A DNA stretch of 64,000 bases from Emydura subglobosa (Eukaryota > Chordata > Testudines > Chelidae): the NCBI GenBank assembly GCA_007922225.1, contig ML679961.1:71590890-71654889 (forward strand), read 5' to 3'. Under the pieces are notes generated by a model. It saw only the letters and a program-made list of their open reading frames with translations. It ran no database searches and was not told the DNA's origin. The position numbers and the translations under genes are program-made. This document shows positions 54,401 through 64,000 of the stretch, piece after piece. How positions within the stretch are numbered: position 1 is the first letter of the stretch; each line of letters starts with the position of its first letter.

Positions 54401-54590
54401 CATCAAGGGCTATTAGTCATTATTTGTTGTTTGCCAGAGGCTGGGAATGGAGGATGGGATGGATCACTTGATGATTAACTGTTCTATTCGTTCCCTCTGA
54501 AGCACCTGGCTTTGACCACTGTGAAGACAGGATACTGGGCTAGCTGGACCATTGGTCTGACCCAGTATGGCCATTCTTATATTCTTATCA
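51500..54590 (+). mobile_element. CR1 LINE, longest copy
   Basis: About 3.1 kb on plus, from the part before the endonuclease (ACAGTCAAATGAAAGTCCC, CAAATGCTAGAAGTCTAAAT) through RT to a full 3' end: GATACTGGGCTAGCTGGACC, then CAGTATGGCCATTCTTATATTC. It keeps more of the 5' part than any other CR1 here. There is no poly(A) tail, as expected for CR1, which ends in short repeats. Confidence 0.9.
51990..54400 (+). pseudogene. CR1 ORF2: endonuclease and reverse transcriptase remnants
   Basis: NYPHIDWV (about 52058-52080) comes from the endonuclease. A basic linker (52515-52763) with KKEHKLWQVKCKNIIRKAKK follows. RT pieces are [20 protein letters not shown] (53240-53300) and KVYLDFQKAFEKVPHQRLLS (53340-53400). 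At the catalytic box SADDT (about 53604-53618) only the first residue of FADDT has changed. [12 protein letters not shown] and KMKGQLK followed by [20 protein letters not shown] close the ORF. Stops and frame changes are frequent. Confidence 0.85.
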
Positions 54591-54599
54591 GGCACACAG

Positions 54600-55450
54600 A
54601 ACCCCTGGGGCAGACAGTGGGAAATTGATGTAGGGGATAGACCCCCTGCAGGTGAGAGACAGGAAAAAGTTGCAAGGAATGCAAGAAACCCCTGCAATAA
54701 ACTCACCTTACAGAAGCTACAAAGTGTGTGTTCCCCTAGAAACAAACTTTGTGTTATGAATATTCTGTTAGTGGCTTTAGACCTTACACAAGTAGTCGTC
54801 TATTTTTTGTCAAGGTCCAAATTTCTTGGTCAAGGTATAGTCAAGGTCCAGACTACAGAGAAAATAATAAAAGACAACTATAATAAGCAAATAAAAAGAT
54901 TTTGGGGTCTGTTCAAAAGCATCTGGCAATTCGGATTTGGCCTGCTGTCTGCCTAATGACTACCCTGCCTTATACTGTCTCTACAGTTTGTAGTTATTCT
55001 TTAACTCAAACTCCTATGCCTGGTCTACACCTAAAACTTAGGTCAACCTAGCTATATTACAATTCTCACAACATTTTCAGGTTTTTGCATTTTTGCCCTC
55101 TCCTAAATAAGCATCACTCTAAACATTTCTCTCTTGCCTTTAAACTCTGGTTGCTTACTTTAATCAGCATAAGACCAGAACATTGTTTAATGTGTACTAC
55201 TATTACATATATGCTAACTATCTTACTGTTGTACTACTGTTGTTTTATCATTTCAGTTTAATTGACTCAAAGTACTTTGTGTTCTGTCTTCGTTGTCCAT
55301 GCTATACTCCTAAGCTACTTCTGTATACAATTTTCTGCTGAAATCTCTCAAACAAAAGAAGCAGATGTTTCTTAATGATTTGAGCACCAGCATCTTATGC
55401 AACAATTGGAGACTTTGTCTATCAGAGTTGGATCAATTTATATCCAGTCC
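54600..55450. other. Mostly unassigned; MITE fragment at 55015-55075
   Basis: At 55015-55075, TGCCTGGTCTACACCTAAAAC with CTTAGGTCAACCTAGCTAT matches the end of the MITE read on minus from 49590. It is a lone end without a partner. The remainder shows no gene. Confidence 0.5.
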
Positions 55451-55454
55451 CTCA

Positions 55455-55735
55455 GGCCTGGTTTATACTATAATGTTTTCATCAGCACAGCTGCCAGTGT
55501 GGGTGTGAAAAAATACACCCCTTAGACAATATAGCTATGACTGGCAAAACCCCAGTGTAGATGCAACTATGCCAAAAGAAGCACTCTTTTATTGGCACAG
55601 CTATCATTATTCAGGGAGGTGGTGTAGCTATACCAGTAGAAAAACTTTCTTCTGTCAGCATACTACATATCTACACTAGGGGGCTCTGCTGCTATAGCTA
55701 TACTGGCAAAGAATTTGTAATGTAGACAAGGCCTC
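55455..55735. mobile_element. MITE, complete
   Basis: The left end CAGGCCTGGTTTATACTATA and the right end GTAATGTAGACAAGGCCT are inverted repeats. CTCAG stands next to both ends (55455-55458 and 55733-55737 approximately) as a possible target duplication. The 280-bp interior folds back in several places (for example the two TAGCTAT-rich parts). It is non-coding. Confidence 0.7.
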
Positions 55736-55739
55736 AGTG

Positions 55740-57170
55740 CAGTTACACTATTTTTTCTTTATTCTATGACTGCAGTTGTTCTGTAGTCTGCAAATAAAAT
55801 TGTTTCACTTATTGAACAAATGTCTGCAGGAAGGCTAACAGAAGCAAAATCTTAAGTAAACAGTTTCTTTATGTCTTTTCCAACTTAGTTCACTTTGATC
55901 CTTGCCCTGATGTGGGCTTGTTCTTGGATATCTCTCTGTGAGAAAAGTAAATCAGGTTGCATGCTGATTTAGTAGTTTAGTGATGGGGACATTTCATATT
56001 TCCAAGTTATCAGATAGCCTAGCTTGGATTCATGATCTACACTGCTGTCCAGTATACTCAACCTAAATTGTCAACTGCTACTATTGTCAATTGCTAGTGA
56101 AACAGACTAGAAACTAGTTTTAAAAAACCTAGTAAAGACACGTTAAAAATGAATGCCATAGACTTATGCAATTGATATTTGCAGAGTGTTGAAACTTCAA
56201 ATTCATCACTTAATCTGGAATTAATCAGATTCATCACTTAATCTCATGATCCAATCCTTATGAAGTAATTCCCTTCCATGCTATAAGGAAAAAAATGATT
56301 CCCAAAAGAGAACAGGAAGAGAAATGAGCCCAGAATAGGATATGATTAAAAGTTAGAGTGTCTTTCTCAACCCTGAGACTTTCAGGCCTAATTAGCAGAG
56401 TAAATGGTTTGCTAATGCCCTCTGCCTACAGTGCCTAGGCTTCCATCTACCACGTGAAGGCTGTTTCTGGAAGGGCCTTTGAAATTGTCTTGCAGACAGT
56501 TGAGATTGACCTTCCCTCATAGCAGAAGGGTCTGATTCCCACTTAATAAGGAATGCTGTACAGACAACATAGGTTATTGGTTATTTAAACATCTCCAGCA
56601 TTCCATCAGTTTGAACACTAAAGAGGTCTGGTAACCCAAGAAATCAGTCTATCACTTCTTTATTTATGACTTGTGAGAACCACTACCCAGTTCTCTCCGT
56701 AAGTCTGCCTTTAGGCTGACCAGCCAGTATCCACCCATATCAAAAGTTTCTGGAACTCACATTGCTTATTGGGGGAAAAAATGTGATCCCGCATTAGTTT
56801 TTATTTAATACTTATTAAAAACTTGAACTAAAATAAAAGCAAGAAAACATCACCAGAACGTAGGTGTTAATAATTACACACAAATTACACTAGAAGACAT
56901 TCTTAAGGTTGCAAAGTCAAGCATTTAAGTATGCAACCTTAACTTGGTCACTTTGGCCATATGCATGATGAGCGTCTAATTACATGATCACAAATTATTA
57001 GTTTCACAGGTCCCCTGCCTCATTCAGTGCACAAGATGGATGGTGCTCACTGAATAAGCAGCTATTCAATATTTTGTTTTTTCCTCATTGACGGAAAGCC
57101 TAAGCTTATTTACTGCACACTATCCAAATCCTGCTATGAAGACAGAATTAATTTCCAAATGAGCTTTTCT
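55740..57170. other. No gene; small repeats at 56200-56262 and 56902-56941
   Basis: TTCATCACTTAATCT occurs twice in near tandem at 56204-56242. AAGGTTGCAAAGTCAAGC at 56905 is matched by TATGCAACCTT ending at 56941, giving a small hairpin; its family is also at 1912 and 35972. No protein-like frame is seen. Confidence 0.45.
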
Positions 57171-57750
57171 ATGGTGCTCATCACTAGAGTATCTGAATGC
57201 TTCACAAACATTAACTTATTTTCACAATACCTCTGTGAAATGAGGGGATATTACTATTCCAATTTTAGATGGGGAACCAAGGCACAGAAATTATGGTCAA
57301 AAGTGTTCACTGATATTGGGTGCCAAATTTGCCATCTCTTGGATCTTATTTTACAGAATACTTAGCACTACATGGCACTTGGGGTATTAAAAGGGCAGAT
57401 GCCATTGACTTCAGCTGGGAGTGCTCAGCACTGCTGTAAGTCAGACCCAGGTGTCTGTCGTCAGGCATTCAGAAAACAAGGAATACAATTAATGACCACC
57501 TGTGAAAAGTTTGATTTAAGCAACTTGACTAGCATCACATAGGAAATCTGTAGCAGATGCAAGGATAGAATCTAGTTCTCCAGGCAGCATTCAACTGTCT
57601 TAACCATGAGACAGTTTCTCTTCCTGCAATCCCCTGCCTCATTTACTGCATGCATTCTAACTTCTGCAACAAATGAAGTGAGGAGAGAGGGTACTACAGA
57701 CAACAGTCTTCTTTACTACACAATCCTGTTTCACCACGAGAGGTCGTCTA
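57170..57750 (+). repeat. MIR-like SINE split by another repeat, plus shared flank copy 2
   Basis: The 5' part (57175-57300) has GTATCTGAATGCTTCACAAAC, CCTCTGTGAAATGAGGGGA and GGGGAACCAAGGCACAG. The 3' part (57530-57612) has AGCATCACATAGGAAATCTG and TAGTTCTCCAGGCAGCATTC. About 230 bp of other sequence separates the two halves. From 57577 to 57748 the text matches 35707-35885. Confidence 0.5.
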
Positions 57751-57959
57751 TCTGTTGTGGAAAAAACAGTATATGATCACAAAATTAAAGACTTTATCAA
57801 TGCATATTCACAAGGAGGACAAATCATGGTTGCCCAGGTGGGATGACACACTCTGCCAGCAGCAGCTTTCACAGATATCTGCTGACAGCAGAGAAATGAC
57901 AACACTTGGGAAACTTGGGTTCCATTTCATGCTCTGAAGGCAACTGTGTACTAATGGGC

Positions 57960-58560
57960 ACAGACTCTTCTGGCTATTCCTCTCCAAACAAACTTTTCTG
58001 CTGTCTCTTCAGTGTTTCCATACCCCATCTTCTAGTGCAAATCTCCTTGCCCAACCACAGTCCCACCACTCAGACTTCTTGTCCCCAGTCCCTTGCCCAG
58101 TCAATCCAAGTTCTTTCCCTCTGACCATTGTCTGATCTCTCTTCTCCCCTCCCCCCACTTACATTCCCAACCTCCCTTCCTGGGCTCATGGTCCAATCCC
58201 TTACTTTCCCCACTCTAGCTCTTTGTCCCAATCTGTTAGCCTAGTCAATCCCAGTTGTCTCCACACCTTAACTCCCTGTCAAATCTTCTCCCACTGCCCT
58301 GCTGGTGCCTAGTGTTCTTGTTCAGCCAGTCCTAATCTTCCTCTGAGGCCAGACTAGAAGACCTAATGGTCCTTTCCAGCCTTAAATTCTACTAATCCAA
58401 TATTCCAGTTCCCATTCTCCCACATCAGCTCCCGGTCTCAGTTTAACCTTCCTCTTCCTATCCCAGCCATGTTTTCCTCCCTCTCCCCTCAATTCCTTGT
58501 CCCAGTCTCCTTATCTTGTCCCCTCTGCACTGCTATCAGGCAGCTTCCTCCTTAACTCTG
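57960..58560. repeat. CT-rich degenerate minisatellite
   Basis: Repeated phrases CTTGTCCCAGTC, CTTGCCCAGTCAATCC and CCCACTCTAGCTC make units of roughly 25-40 bp. It is the reverse complement type of the block at 420-965. A 55-bp CR1 tail is inserted at 58346-58400. Confidence 0.6.
58346..58400 (+). mobile_element. CR1 3' end, very short
   Basis: GAGGCCAGACTAGAAGACCTAATGG with GTCCTTTCCAGCC and TTAAATTCTACTAAT is the end of a CR1 in plus orientation. It lies within the CT-rich minisatellite and so is younger than it. Confidence 0.65.
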
Positions 58561-58599
58561 TCTAGGCACCAGTAACAGGCTCACTGACAACACAGGAGA

Positions 58600-59420
58600 G
58601 ACAGGCTTCTTGCTTTTAGCTCAAATGCCCAGCCCATGCATGGCCTGCAGCCCAGAACTGAAATTGCAGGGAAAGTCCTTCTCAGCACTGGGCTACTGCA
58701 AATGGAATCTTCAGAGTTTGCAGCTGAGAAGCTCTAGTAAGTCTCCATTGGGCACATACAAGCTGCAATTTTTTCAAAAGGTTTATAATTTAGCCAAATG
58801 TGGGCAGTTTTTCATGAGGAAGGCAAAAGACAAATCCTTGACACAACAGCCACACCCATGTCAAATTTCAAACTCCTGGTCCAAAGCATGGAAGTATTAC
58901 AGTCTCTCAAAGGAATGACTGCCAGAACTTAACATAAGCAAAACATTTTTCTCTAGTTTCATTCTCTATAATGGCTGAACTTTCTTTTTGGGTGAAATTT
59001 TCCAAAATAATTCAGCCTCAAGGTGGGTATGCAGCATGAAAAATTTAATCTAGAAAGATTAATTTGGCAAGGTTATAAACAGCTGAAGAAACTGTCTTAT
59101 AATGGGCAACCTTAACAGGAAGTGCTCCTATAAAACAGACTAACATATTACTCTATACTAAGCAGAAGTTTAACAATTCTCATTCACCAATAATTACGAG
59201 TAACTCAAAATCTCTCAACTTCTAACCACAGAGAGCATTTCAATGACCTTTTATAGGACAATATTTAAGGCTGTTTAAACTTCAAAAAAAATGTTTTGGT
59301 GTCTTCCCATTATAGGATTTATGAGTGTTCACACAGAGCCACACTTTCACTCTCACATCCTGAAAATAAAGAGACTGGGATGTGTCCAAGCCAATACAAT
59401 AAAAATATCAGAAAAAGGAA
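58600..59420. other. No gene; possible old repeat at 58790-58920
   Basis: The text with TTTTCATGAGGAAGGCAAAAG, CTTGACACAACAGCC and CTCCTGGTCCAAAGCATGG is of a kind I associate with an old interspersed repeat, but there is no second copy in the window to prove it. Nothing else is recognised. Confidence 0.35.
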
Positions 59421-59429
59421 AAATGCAAT

Positions 59430-60515
59430 ACTTGAAATGAGATGGAGGATTTGCAAACTCTTCAGCTCTCAGTCTTGCAGTGAGTTTTTACAGTGGAGAG
59501 AAGTAAATAACAGAATCCTTCAGGGATCTGTTCTGGGACCAGTGCTATTCAACATATTCATACAAGGGGGTAGACAGCAAGGTGTCAAAGTTTGTAGACA
59601 ATACTAACTTACTCAAGATAGTTAAGTCCAAAGCAGACTGCAAACAGTTACAAAGGGATCTCACAAAACTGACCAGGCAACAAAATGGCAGATGAAATCC
59701 AATGTTGATAAATGCAAACTAATGCACCTTGGAAAACATAATCCCAACTGAACATACAAAATAATGCACTCTAAATTAGCTGTTACTACTCTAGAAAGAT
59801 CTTGAAATCATTGTGAATAGTTCTCTGAAAACAGATGCTCAATGTGTAGTGATAGTCAAAAAAGCAAACAAAACGCTAAGAAACATTAGAAAAGGAATAA
59901 ATAATAAGAAATTTATATGAATCATATATGGGGAGGGAGTAGTATATAGAAGGAAACAAAAATGATAAAGGGTATGAAACAGCTTCTGTATGAGGACTGG
60001 GACCGTTCAGCTTGGAAAAGAGACAACAGAGGGGATATGACAGAGGTTTATAAAATCATGAATGGTATGGAGAAAATGAATAAGGAAGTGCTATTTATCC
60101 CTTCACATAACACAAACCAGGAGTCACCCAATTAAATAAATAGGCAACAGGTTTAAAAACAAAAACAAAAGAAAGTATTTTTTCACAACGCATAGTCAAC
60201 CTGTGGAACTCATTGCCAGGGGATGCTGTGAAAGCCAAAAGCAAACAGGGTTCAAAAAACAAATCAGATAAGTTCATGGAGGATGAGTCCATCAATAGTT
60301 ATTAGCCAAGACGGTTAGGAATGCAACTCCATGCTCTGAATGTCCCTAAATCTCTATCTGCTAGGAGCTGGGACTGCATGATAGGGGATGAATCAGTCAG
60401 CAAATTACCCTGTACTGTTCATTATCTCTGAAGCATCAGGCACTGGCCACTGTCAGAAGATGGGCTAGATATACCACTCGTCTGACCCAATATGGCCATT
60501 CTTACGTTCTTATGA
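59430..60515 (+). mobile_element. CR1 LINE, 5' truncated
   Basis: About 1.1 kb on plus. It begins in RT at the WRE-VNNRILQGSVLGPVLFNI stretch (59490-59560) and ends with CCACTCGTCTGACCCAATAT then GGCCATTCTTACGTTCTTATG. The catalytic box reads KFVDNT (about 59588-59605) in place of KFADDT. It is very similar to the 3' part of the 51.5-kb copy, with several small deletions. Confidence 0.9.
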
Positions 60516-60519
60516 CTCT

Positions 60520-61480
60520 TAGAGTATCATCTGGAACTACAGAGAAGGAGCCAGATGGTGCTCTTCTGCACGCCCAGTGCTTCTAACTAGTCAACATTCG
60601 ATAGTAAGGAACAACTGTTCAAAGGCTGAAGTAGCCAGTTTATTGATGTTGTGACTTACCCAAACCAAGGGGATCAGTCTGAGATTTTGGAACAACAGCC
60701 TTCCTTCAGAGGGCTTCTTGACCCAAAGAAACAAGGCTTCTCTTCCTTACTTTTGCTTCTTAAGGTTTATGAATTTTGCTTGCTCCACCCCACAGAACCT
60801 TTCTGCAAGGTCTTTGGGCAAGCCAGATGCATGATTTGGAGCCATGCAACTCTGTGCAATCTCATTTGAATGAGATAATTGTTAATAAGTGTAAATTTGG
60901 AAAAGTTCCACTGAAGCCAGCAATATACAAATAAATCTATACACAAGACCACTCTTAAAAAAGCTGACAATCTTGACTGGGTCAAATGTCTTTAAAGTCA
61001 TTGTCATGAGTTTATGGAAAATTCAATATAAAAATCACTATAAAAACAATAGGAAAAACCCTAGTGTGCACACAACAAACCTCGCCTCACCCACAGTCAC
61101 TCAAACACTCATCCATCAGCAAAATAAAAGTAATATTCAGGCTTGTGATACATTTCATAAGCTCCACCCTCATCTCTGCCATTCTTCTTGCAAACAAGGC
61201 AATTCAAATAATCTTTCCATTTTGTAAATGGGTTATATAGTTCAGTGGTCTTATCTTCTGATATCTAAATCTTGATAAAGAAAAGTTGCTTTAAAACTAA
61301 TCAAAATGAAATCCTTTTGAAATAAAACCCTTAAAAATGTATGTAAAATCTCTATGGCCATATACAAGCTTTTCCTCACTACAGTCTGCATTTTTATTTC
61401 CATTCTACAAGATGATTTGATATTCTTCTCTTGGGGAGGAGGGAGATGAAATAAAATTGGACATAGGGGTGTTAAGACCA
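60520..61480. other. No gene or repeat seen
   Basis: AT-rich sequence, apparently unique. Confidence 0.45.
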
Positions 61481-61680
61481 GTATCAAAAGATTTCCTAAC
61501 AGGTTGTGAAATACGTTTCCAAAAAAGTATCAGAAGCTCTATTGCTTGGAACATTTAAAGTGAGACTGGACAAATGCTAGAAACTGTATCAAAGAGCCTA
61601 GAATGGCATGAGGTGAACTGAATAGCCTAATGGATTTATTCTGATTTTTCCAGCTCTTGCTGGTTTTGGAAAAAAAAGGC
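61480..61680 (+). mobile_element. CR1-like 3' end
   Basis: TATTGCTTGGAACATTTAAAG, GTGAGACTGGACAAATGCTAG and GAATAGCCTAATGGATTTATT then TTTTTCCAGCTCTT follow the order of a CR1 3' end. It is diverged and truncated. Confidence 0.65.
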
Positions 61681-63400
61681 TCAGAACTTGAACTCTGTGC
61701 ACTTGCATGGATGCACTTCAGCTTTTAAGATAGCTGGTACACAACATGATAGCCTGCTAGCAACTCTCATATAACCTGAATCTTATTTCAAGCAAAGTGT
61801 ACATGTCCACTAAAACTTAAATCAAAAGGCAAATTTATAGACAAATACAGAGTAAATTACTTGGGTAGCTCAAGTAATGTAGCGTTTTAGGCTCAATTTG
61901 CAATGTGAATCTTAAAAGAGGTGAACTAGGACAGTGCTGACTAGGCAAGGTTAGCAATTCGGATTTTATTTTGGTTTGTATACCTAGCCTTTTTGTATGT
62001 TTTTTAACCTTTGATGTATAAGCAGCTCCTGTTCACTTAAGTGCAAGGCAGAGTACAAGTATGGGTGTTATGGGTATGTTGGAGCATCACTCAGATAGCA
62101 AAGATAAGGCTGCATGGGCACATACCTCAACTCCATATTTCCAGGTTTCAGAGGTCTGAGTTTTGCTGGAACAGTATGAGATACCATTGGGCACCCATAA
62201 CTCTGCATTAGCAAACTTTTTTGTGAGTGAATTTTATATATGCAGTATTGAGTGGCACTGTATTTTTGCATTTTATAAAAAGTTATTCAGTAAGTGAGCA
62301 ACAGAAGTTGTCCTACTGTATATCCCAATGTATTAGCAAGACACTTTAAAGGACACATACCTATAGTCAGTTAGCAAATATTTTTAAAGCACAAAATTTA
62401 AACAGCAACATTATCAAATTTTAAAGAGTTTTTAAATCAGTTTAATTAGGAAAAACCCAACTCAATTTAATATGCTTTATTTTACAACTTACCAGTTATA
62501 TCTTGCTTATTCCATATTCCTGTATACATAACACCCCAAAAAAGCATTTCTTTCCTCCGACCAGCAGATAAGACAGGAAAAGCACAATGTGGATGCTATG
62601 CACTTCCACTATATAAAGAGGCTTCCTGGCTGCAACAACTGATGGACACCTCCCAAATAACACTTTTCAAGCAGGTTGGATTTCTGGCTGACATAGTACA
62701 CTTTAAAAGAAAAATGGAAAACAAGTTAAGCTTCTACAATATTTTCCTGCACAGCATCAGTAGTTTTAAGTACAAGTTTCTGTGAAGACTACCCTCTACA
62801 GGACACTACCTACCAGGAAAAGGGACAATAAGCCCATTCAAAATCCCTCAGGAAACAAGACCATTCACCCCCTGAGCTAGTTAATCTATTTACCTGTTCA
62901 TTTTTCAGGTAGTTTGTCAAAGTGGGCATTCCCTTGTACCTCAACATAAAAACACCAACTCCCTTATCGATTTAATGATGTCCAATAAGGCATTTGTCTC
63001 CCACACACAAACTCCTGCCGACTTAGGCAAATCTAGCAAAACCTGTCCAATCTTAGGTTCAAGAACCCCAATGACATGAACTACTGAGATAGACATAAAA
63101 TTTTACACCCAAAGAAGAACTTCACCTGTCACTTTGTTTTGTTACAAACAATTATGTAGGTAGACTACACTTGGACTATAGCCAGAAGAAACTACTTCAA
63201 CAGGATGAAGTGAGGAAACACCATGTTCTATGACACTTCACTTGGCTACAAATAATGGAAAGATCAATTTTAAACTTAACTCACAAAACTGGCATCTTAA
63301 AAACAATTCAAAAGGCATTCAAAACTATTCTCACATTCTTTCAAGACATAGATAAAATTACCCAAACCAGAAAATGTATTACTCACTAAAACAGCATTTA
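61680..63400. other. No gene or repeat seen
   Basis: AT-rich sequence. A TATATAAAG lies at 62611-62619, but there is no frame or other promoter evidence around it. Nothing can be assigned. Confidence 0.5.
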
Positions 63401-63404
63401 GGGA

Positions 63405-63720
63405 AAAAATGTGGAACATGGGAATTGCCATACTAGATAACACCATTGGTCCATCTAGTTCAGTATCCTGTCAGATAGCACACAAAGATTACATCAGAAG
63501 AATGTATAAATCCCATGTAATGAATAGCTTTGCAGTTACATGCCTACAGAAGTGTTTTCCTACCTCATGTATTTTCATGGGGGGCTGGTAAGAGTTTACT
63601 TAGCTAGTGTAATTACTAATATTCCAATTCGCAGGTCTAATCTTTCTTTTAATCCTACTGAATTTCTTGCCTCATTATCTTGTGGAGCAGAGTTCCATGA
63701 GAACTAACCAACCAGTCTCA
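63405..63720 (-). mobile_element. CR1-like 3' end (minus)
   Basis: GGGAATTGCCATACTAGATAA, CACCATTGGTCCATCTAGTTC and AGTATCCTGTC are the reverse of an older CR1-type end. Similarity fades after 63480. A CAGAGTTCCATGAGAACTAACC stretch near 63690 could still belong to it. Confidence 0.55.
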
Positions 63721-63954
63721 AAGTCAGCATTATTCTGTTTGTGGATTTTATGGGAGAGGGGGAGGAAATCAGGCTTGTAATAGAAACTCAGTTGCAGCAT
63801 TAGCTATGGAGCAGATACAGCTTCTTGATAAGAATGATAATTTTGGGTACCATTTTTTATTTGCCTTTAAGTTAAAATTTGTTGATAGTTGCAATTTTGG
63901 ATGGACAACTTGTTTGGTCAATAAAAAAAGAAAAAAAACATGTAGATCAATATA

Positions 63955-64000
63955 TATGATGGACATTGTGCTGAGCACTGCACAAACAGAACAAAAAAAT
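63955..64000 (+). repeat. Sauropsid interspersed repeat, cut by the window end
   Basis: ATTGTGCTGAGCACTGCACA followed by AACAGAACAAAAAAAT matches the part of the 18196-18310 family around TGTTCAAACACTACAAAAAGA. It runs off the end. Confidence 0.45.

Noticed and set aside
62560..62700. Possible promoter with TATATAAAG at 62611
   Set aside because: There is no downstream frame, no transposon end and no other promoter evidence. The motif is expected by chance in AT-rich DNA.

Overview
The window looks like nuclear DNA of a sauropsid vertebrate, most likely a turtle. This is inferred from the repeat community, not from a host gene. That community comprises several 5'-truncated CR1 LINEs ending in TTCTTATGTTCTTAT-type 3' ends, three DIRS-type tyrosine-recombinase retrotransposons, PIF/Harbinger transposons with a HARBI1-like transposase plus a Myb/SANT-like partner, many GGCCTGGTCTACACT-type MITEs, a hAT-like element and MIR-like SINEs. 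I see no bacterial operon, no CRISPR array, no rRNA or tRNA gene, and no exon of a host protein-coding gene that I can support. Every protein similarity found belongs to a mobile element, and every such frame is broken by stops or frameshifts.

Layout. 1-7.1 kb: old repeats, a hairpin-rich MITE and a decayed Harbinger transposase (minus). 7.18-12.94 kb: DIRS copy 1 (minus), near full length, with gag-like, RT, RNase H and tyrosine recombinase remnants. 13-25 kb: mostly unique AT-rich sequence with L2-like and CR1 pieces, a local 215-bp duplication, and an 8-bp-TSD hAT-like element (22.65-23.75 kb) filled with a GC-rich minisatellite. 25.47-32.40 kb: DIRS copy 2 (minus); a CR1 sits where its RT catalytic core should be. 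33.0-42.2 kb: three more Harbinger elements, one with both convergent genes recognisable. 42.2-45.4 kb: DIRS copy 3 (minus), inserted into the transposase frame of a Harbinger element. 45.72-45.99 kb: a solitary DIRS terminal hairpin. 46-50 kb: minisatellites and nested MITEs. 51.5-54.6 kb: the longest CR1 (plus). 55-64 kb: a MITE, SINE pieces, another CR1 (59.4-60.5 kb) and largely unique sequence.

How the parts fit. DIRS copies share one plan, read on minus: 5' terminal inverted repeat, gag-like ORF, RT, RNase H, tyrosine recombinase, internal complementary region, 3' terminal repeat. In all three, the 3' terminal unit is a self-complementary block of about 255-300 bp. Harbinger elements carry a Myb-like gene and a transposase gene that converge on back-to-back poly(A) signals. 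Nesting gives a relative order of insertions: Harbinger C before DIRS copy 3; DIRS copy 2 before its CR1; an L2-like LINE before a CR1 tail; one MITE before another.

Nothing here amounts to a clearly new functional system. The items most worth a second look are the DIRS terminal hairpins and their solitary copy, the inverted duplication inside the recombinase of DIRS copy 2, and the CR1 that replaces its RT core. All identities come from reading by eye; no database search was run.
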